Below are positions 62,580 through 64,000 of a stretch of DNA of 64,000 bases, piece after piece. Numbering within the stretch: the first letter of the stretch is position 1; every line of letters begins with the position of its first letter. The notes under the pieces were generated by a model. The model saw nothing but the letters and a program-made list of their open reading frames with translations. It was not told where the DNA came from and ran no database searches. This DNA is from Burkholderia cepacia (GTDB lineage: Bacteria > Pseudomonadota > Gammaproteobacteria > Burkholderiales > Burkholderiaceae): NCBI RefSeq assembly GCF_001718835.1, contig NZ_CP013443.1, positions 1,178,001 to 1,242,000 on the forward strand, in the 5' to 3' direction. The translations under genes and the position numbers were made by a program.

Positions 62580-63755
62580 ATGACGTCGTCAGCCGTATCG
62601 CTCATCGAGTGGCTGCTGGTCGCGTTCACGCTGGCGGCGGCCGGCTATGCGCTCGTCGCCGCGTTCGCGCCGCGGCCGCGTACGCCGCGCACGGCCGCGC
62701 GCGACGGCTTCGAGCCGGTCAGCGTGCTCAAGCCGCTCTGCGGCGCGGAGCCGCACCTGTACGAAAACCTCGCGACGTTCTGCGAGCAGCGCCATCCGCG
62801 TTATGAAGTGCTGTTCGGCGTCGCGTCGGCGGCCGATCCGGCCGTCGCCGTGGTCGAACGGCTGCGCGCCGATTACCCCGAGTGCGACATCACGCTCGTG
62901 ATCGATGCGCGCGTGCACGGCAAGAACCTGAAGGTCAGCAACCTGATCAACCTCGCCGAACGCGCGAAATACGGCCGCATCGTGATCGCGGACAGCGACA
63001 TCGCGGTGAAGCCGGACTATCTGGAGCGCGTGACGGCACCGCTCGCCGATGTGTCGGTCGGTGTCGTCACGTGCCTGTATCATGCGCGCAGCGTCGGCGG
63101 GTTCTGGACGCGCATCGGCGCGCAGTTCGTCGACGCCTGGTTCGCGCCGTCGGTCCGGATCACGCATCTCGGCCGCTCGAGCCGCTTCGGCTTCGGCGCG
63201 ACGCTCGCGCTGACGCGCGACACGCTCGACCGGATCGGCGGCTTTCCCGCGCTGAAGGACGAACTGGCCGACGATTTCTGGCTGGCCGAGCTGCCGCGCC
63301 GCCTCGGGCGCCGCACCGTGCTGTCCGAGGTCGAGGTCGCGACCGACGTGATCGAGCCGTCGTTCGGGCCGCTGTGGCATCGCGAGACGCGCTGGCTGCG
63401 CACGATCCGTTCGCTGAACCCGGCCGGTTTCGCGTTCCTGTTCATTACGTTTACCGTGCCGTGGCTCGCGATCGGCGCGGCGCTCGCGCTGCGCCTCGAC
63501 GGAACCTTCGCCGGCTCGCTGGCGGGCGGGGCGGCCGTGGTGGGCGCGTTCGGGCGGCTCGTGCTGCACGCGCGCGGCGAGGACGGCTGGCGGGCATTCT
63601 GGCGCGACCTGCCGCTCGTCGCGGTGCGCGACACGCTGCTCGCGCTCGAGTGGCTCGCGGCCGTGTTCGGCACGCATGTCGTGTGGCGCGGTGCGAGGAT
63701 GACGGTCGTCGGCCGCGAACGCGCGACGGCCGTGGAGGGCGGCGACGGCCGCTGA
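62580..63755 (+). CDS. hpnI: Hopanoid biosynthesis glycosyltransferase HpnI
   Basis: HpnI transfers N-acetylglucosamine to bacteriohopanetetrol to build the hopanoid side chain. The 391-residue GT21-type protein has an N-terminal membrane anchor (about residues 5-28), the core FEPVSVLKPLCGAEPHLYENL, the donor site IADSDIAVKPDYL with DxD-like residues, and FGFGATLALTRDTLDRIGGF, plus C-terminal membrane helices. The ATG at 62580 has AGGG 8 bp upstream; GTG 62574 is the alternative. Next to hpnJ, this marks a hopanoid operon that continues past the window. Confidence 0.88.
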   Translation: MTSSAVSLIEWLLVAFTLAAAGYALVAAFAPRPRTPRTAARDGFEPVSVLKPLCGAEPHLYENLATFCEQRHPRYEVLFGVASAADPAVAVVERLRADYPECDITLVIDARVHGKNLKVSNLINLAERAKYGRIVIADSDIAVKPDYLERVTAPLADVSVGVVTCLYHARSVGGFWTRIGAQFVDAWFAPSVRITHLGRSSRFGFGATLALTRDTLDRIGGFPALKDELADDFWLAELPRRLGRRTVLSEVEVATDVIEPSFGPLWHRETRWLRTIRSLNPAGFAFLFITFTVPWLAIGAALALRLDGTFAGSLAGGAAVVGAFGRLVLHARGEDGWRAFWRDLPLVAVRDTLLALEWLAAVFGTHVVWRGARMTVVGRERATAVEGGDGR

Positions 63756-63870
63756 ACGGCACGGCGCAGGCTGACCAACCATGACGAGAGGCGGGCGCCG
63801 GCAGGGCGGCCCGCGGTTTTTTGACTGAATCGTTGTAACGAAACGAACTATGCAGGCTACCGGAGCATTC

Positions 63871-64000
63871 ATGAAAACGCTGTTCTTGCAGGCCCCTTCG
63901 TATGACGGCTTCGACGGCGGAGCCGGCTCGCGCTATCAGGCGAAGCGCGAAATCCGTTCCTTCTGGTACCCGACGTGGCTCGCGCAGCCGGCCGCGCTCG
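63871..64000 (+). CDS. hpnJ: Hopanoid biosynthesis radical SAM protein HpnJ (partial)
   Basis: The first 43 codons of HpnJ are in the window: MKTLFLQAPSYDGFDGGAGS, then RYQAKREIRSFWYPTWLAQP, the N-terminus of the HpnJ radical SAM protein that forms the cyclitol ether head group. GGAG lies 6 bp before the ATG at 63871; an in-frame ATG at 63850 is less likely. It runs off the right edge. Confidence 0.85.
   Translation, partial: MKTLFLQAPSYDGFDGGAGSRYQAKREIRSFWYPTWLAQPAAL

Overview
The window reads as a stretch of a Burkholderia main chromosome, most like the Burkholderia cepacia complex. It is very GC-rich with strong third-position GC bias. The gene order moaA-mobA-moeA / rne / rluC / yceD-rpmF-plsX-fabHDG-acpP-fabF / rpoE-rseA-rseB-mucD / lepA-lepB-rnc-era-recO-pdxJ-acpS-nagZ is that of beta-proteobacterial core chromosomes. 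An arginine-type EF-P next to EarP, and hopanoid genes hpnI/hpnJ at the right edge, fit the same group. Species cannot be fixed from the sequence alone.

Layout. 1-2248 (minus): molybdenum cofactor genes moeA (partial), mobA, moaA. 2376-5510 (minus): RNase E with a long repetitive tail, divergent from rluC. 6234-9315 (plus): rluC, HAD phosphatase, Rieske protein, S49 peptidase. 9359-10713 (minus): RsmI-like methylase and Maf/YceF. 10777-17688 (plus): a sigma70-type promoter followed by yceD-rpmF and the fatty acid synthesis cluster. 17700-22355: a YgfX-like membrane protein, the envelope stress regulon rpoE-rseA-rseB-mucD and a small glutaredoxin-like protein. 22491-30615: lepA, lepB, rnc, era, recO, pdxJ, acpS, nagZ with overlapping or closely spaced genes. 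30746-34292 (minus): a sigma54-type response regulator with an altered GAFTGA loop, then efp and its modifier earP. 34369-37705: uvrC, pgsA, three near-tandem identical tRNA-Gly(GCC) and tRNA-Cys(GCA).

From about 37.7 kb the content becomes more accessory: a secreted M9 collagenase with an AT-rich leader, a 50-bp relic made of two IS3-type ends, free-methionine-(R)-sulfoxide reductase, a LysR/pirin divergent pair sharing a perfect 18-bp palindrome, a GNAT acetyltransferase, a copper/cytochrome oxidase assembly module (SCO, PCuAC, CtaG), trehalose genes otsB-otsA, an ABC exporter, a GT4 glycosyltransferase, an unknown membrane protein, glucarate dehydratase with a FadR-type regulator and two matching operator-like sites, an orphan branched-chain amino acid binding protein, a Tat-exported phospholipase C, pdxY, a secreted alpha/beta hydrolase, a luciferase-like monooxygenase, and the start of the hopanoid side-chain genes hpnI-hpnJ.

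Functional links: plsX/fab/acpP, acpS (activates AcpP) and pgsA supply membrane lipid; rpoE-rse-mucD guards the envelope; rne, rnc, era, lepA, rpmF, rluC and efp/earP serve RNA processing and translation. I see no prophage, CRISPR array or integrated island. The most unusual signals are the GAFDGA regulator, the shared palindromic operators and the IS-end relic. All positions come from reading the sequence; promoter, operator and terminator calls are by eye.
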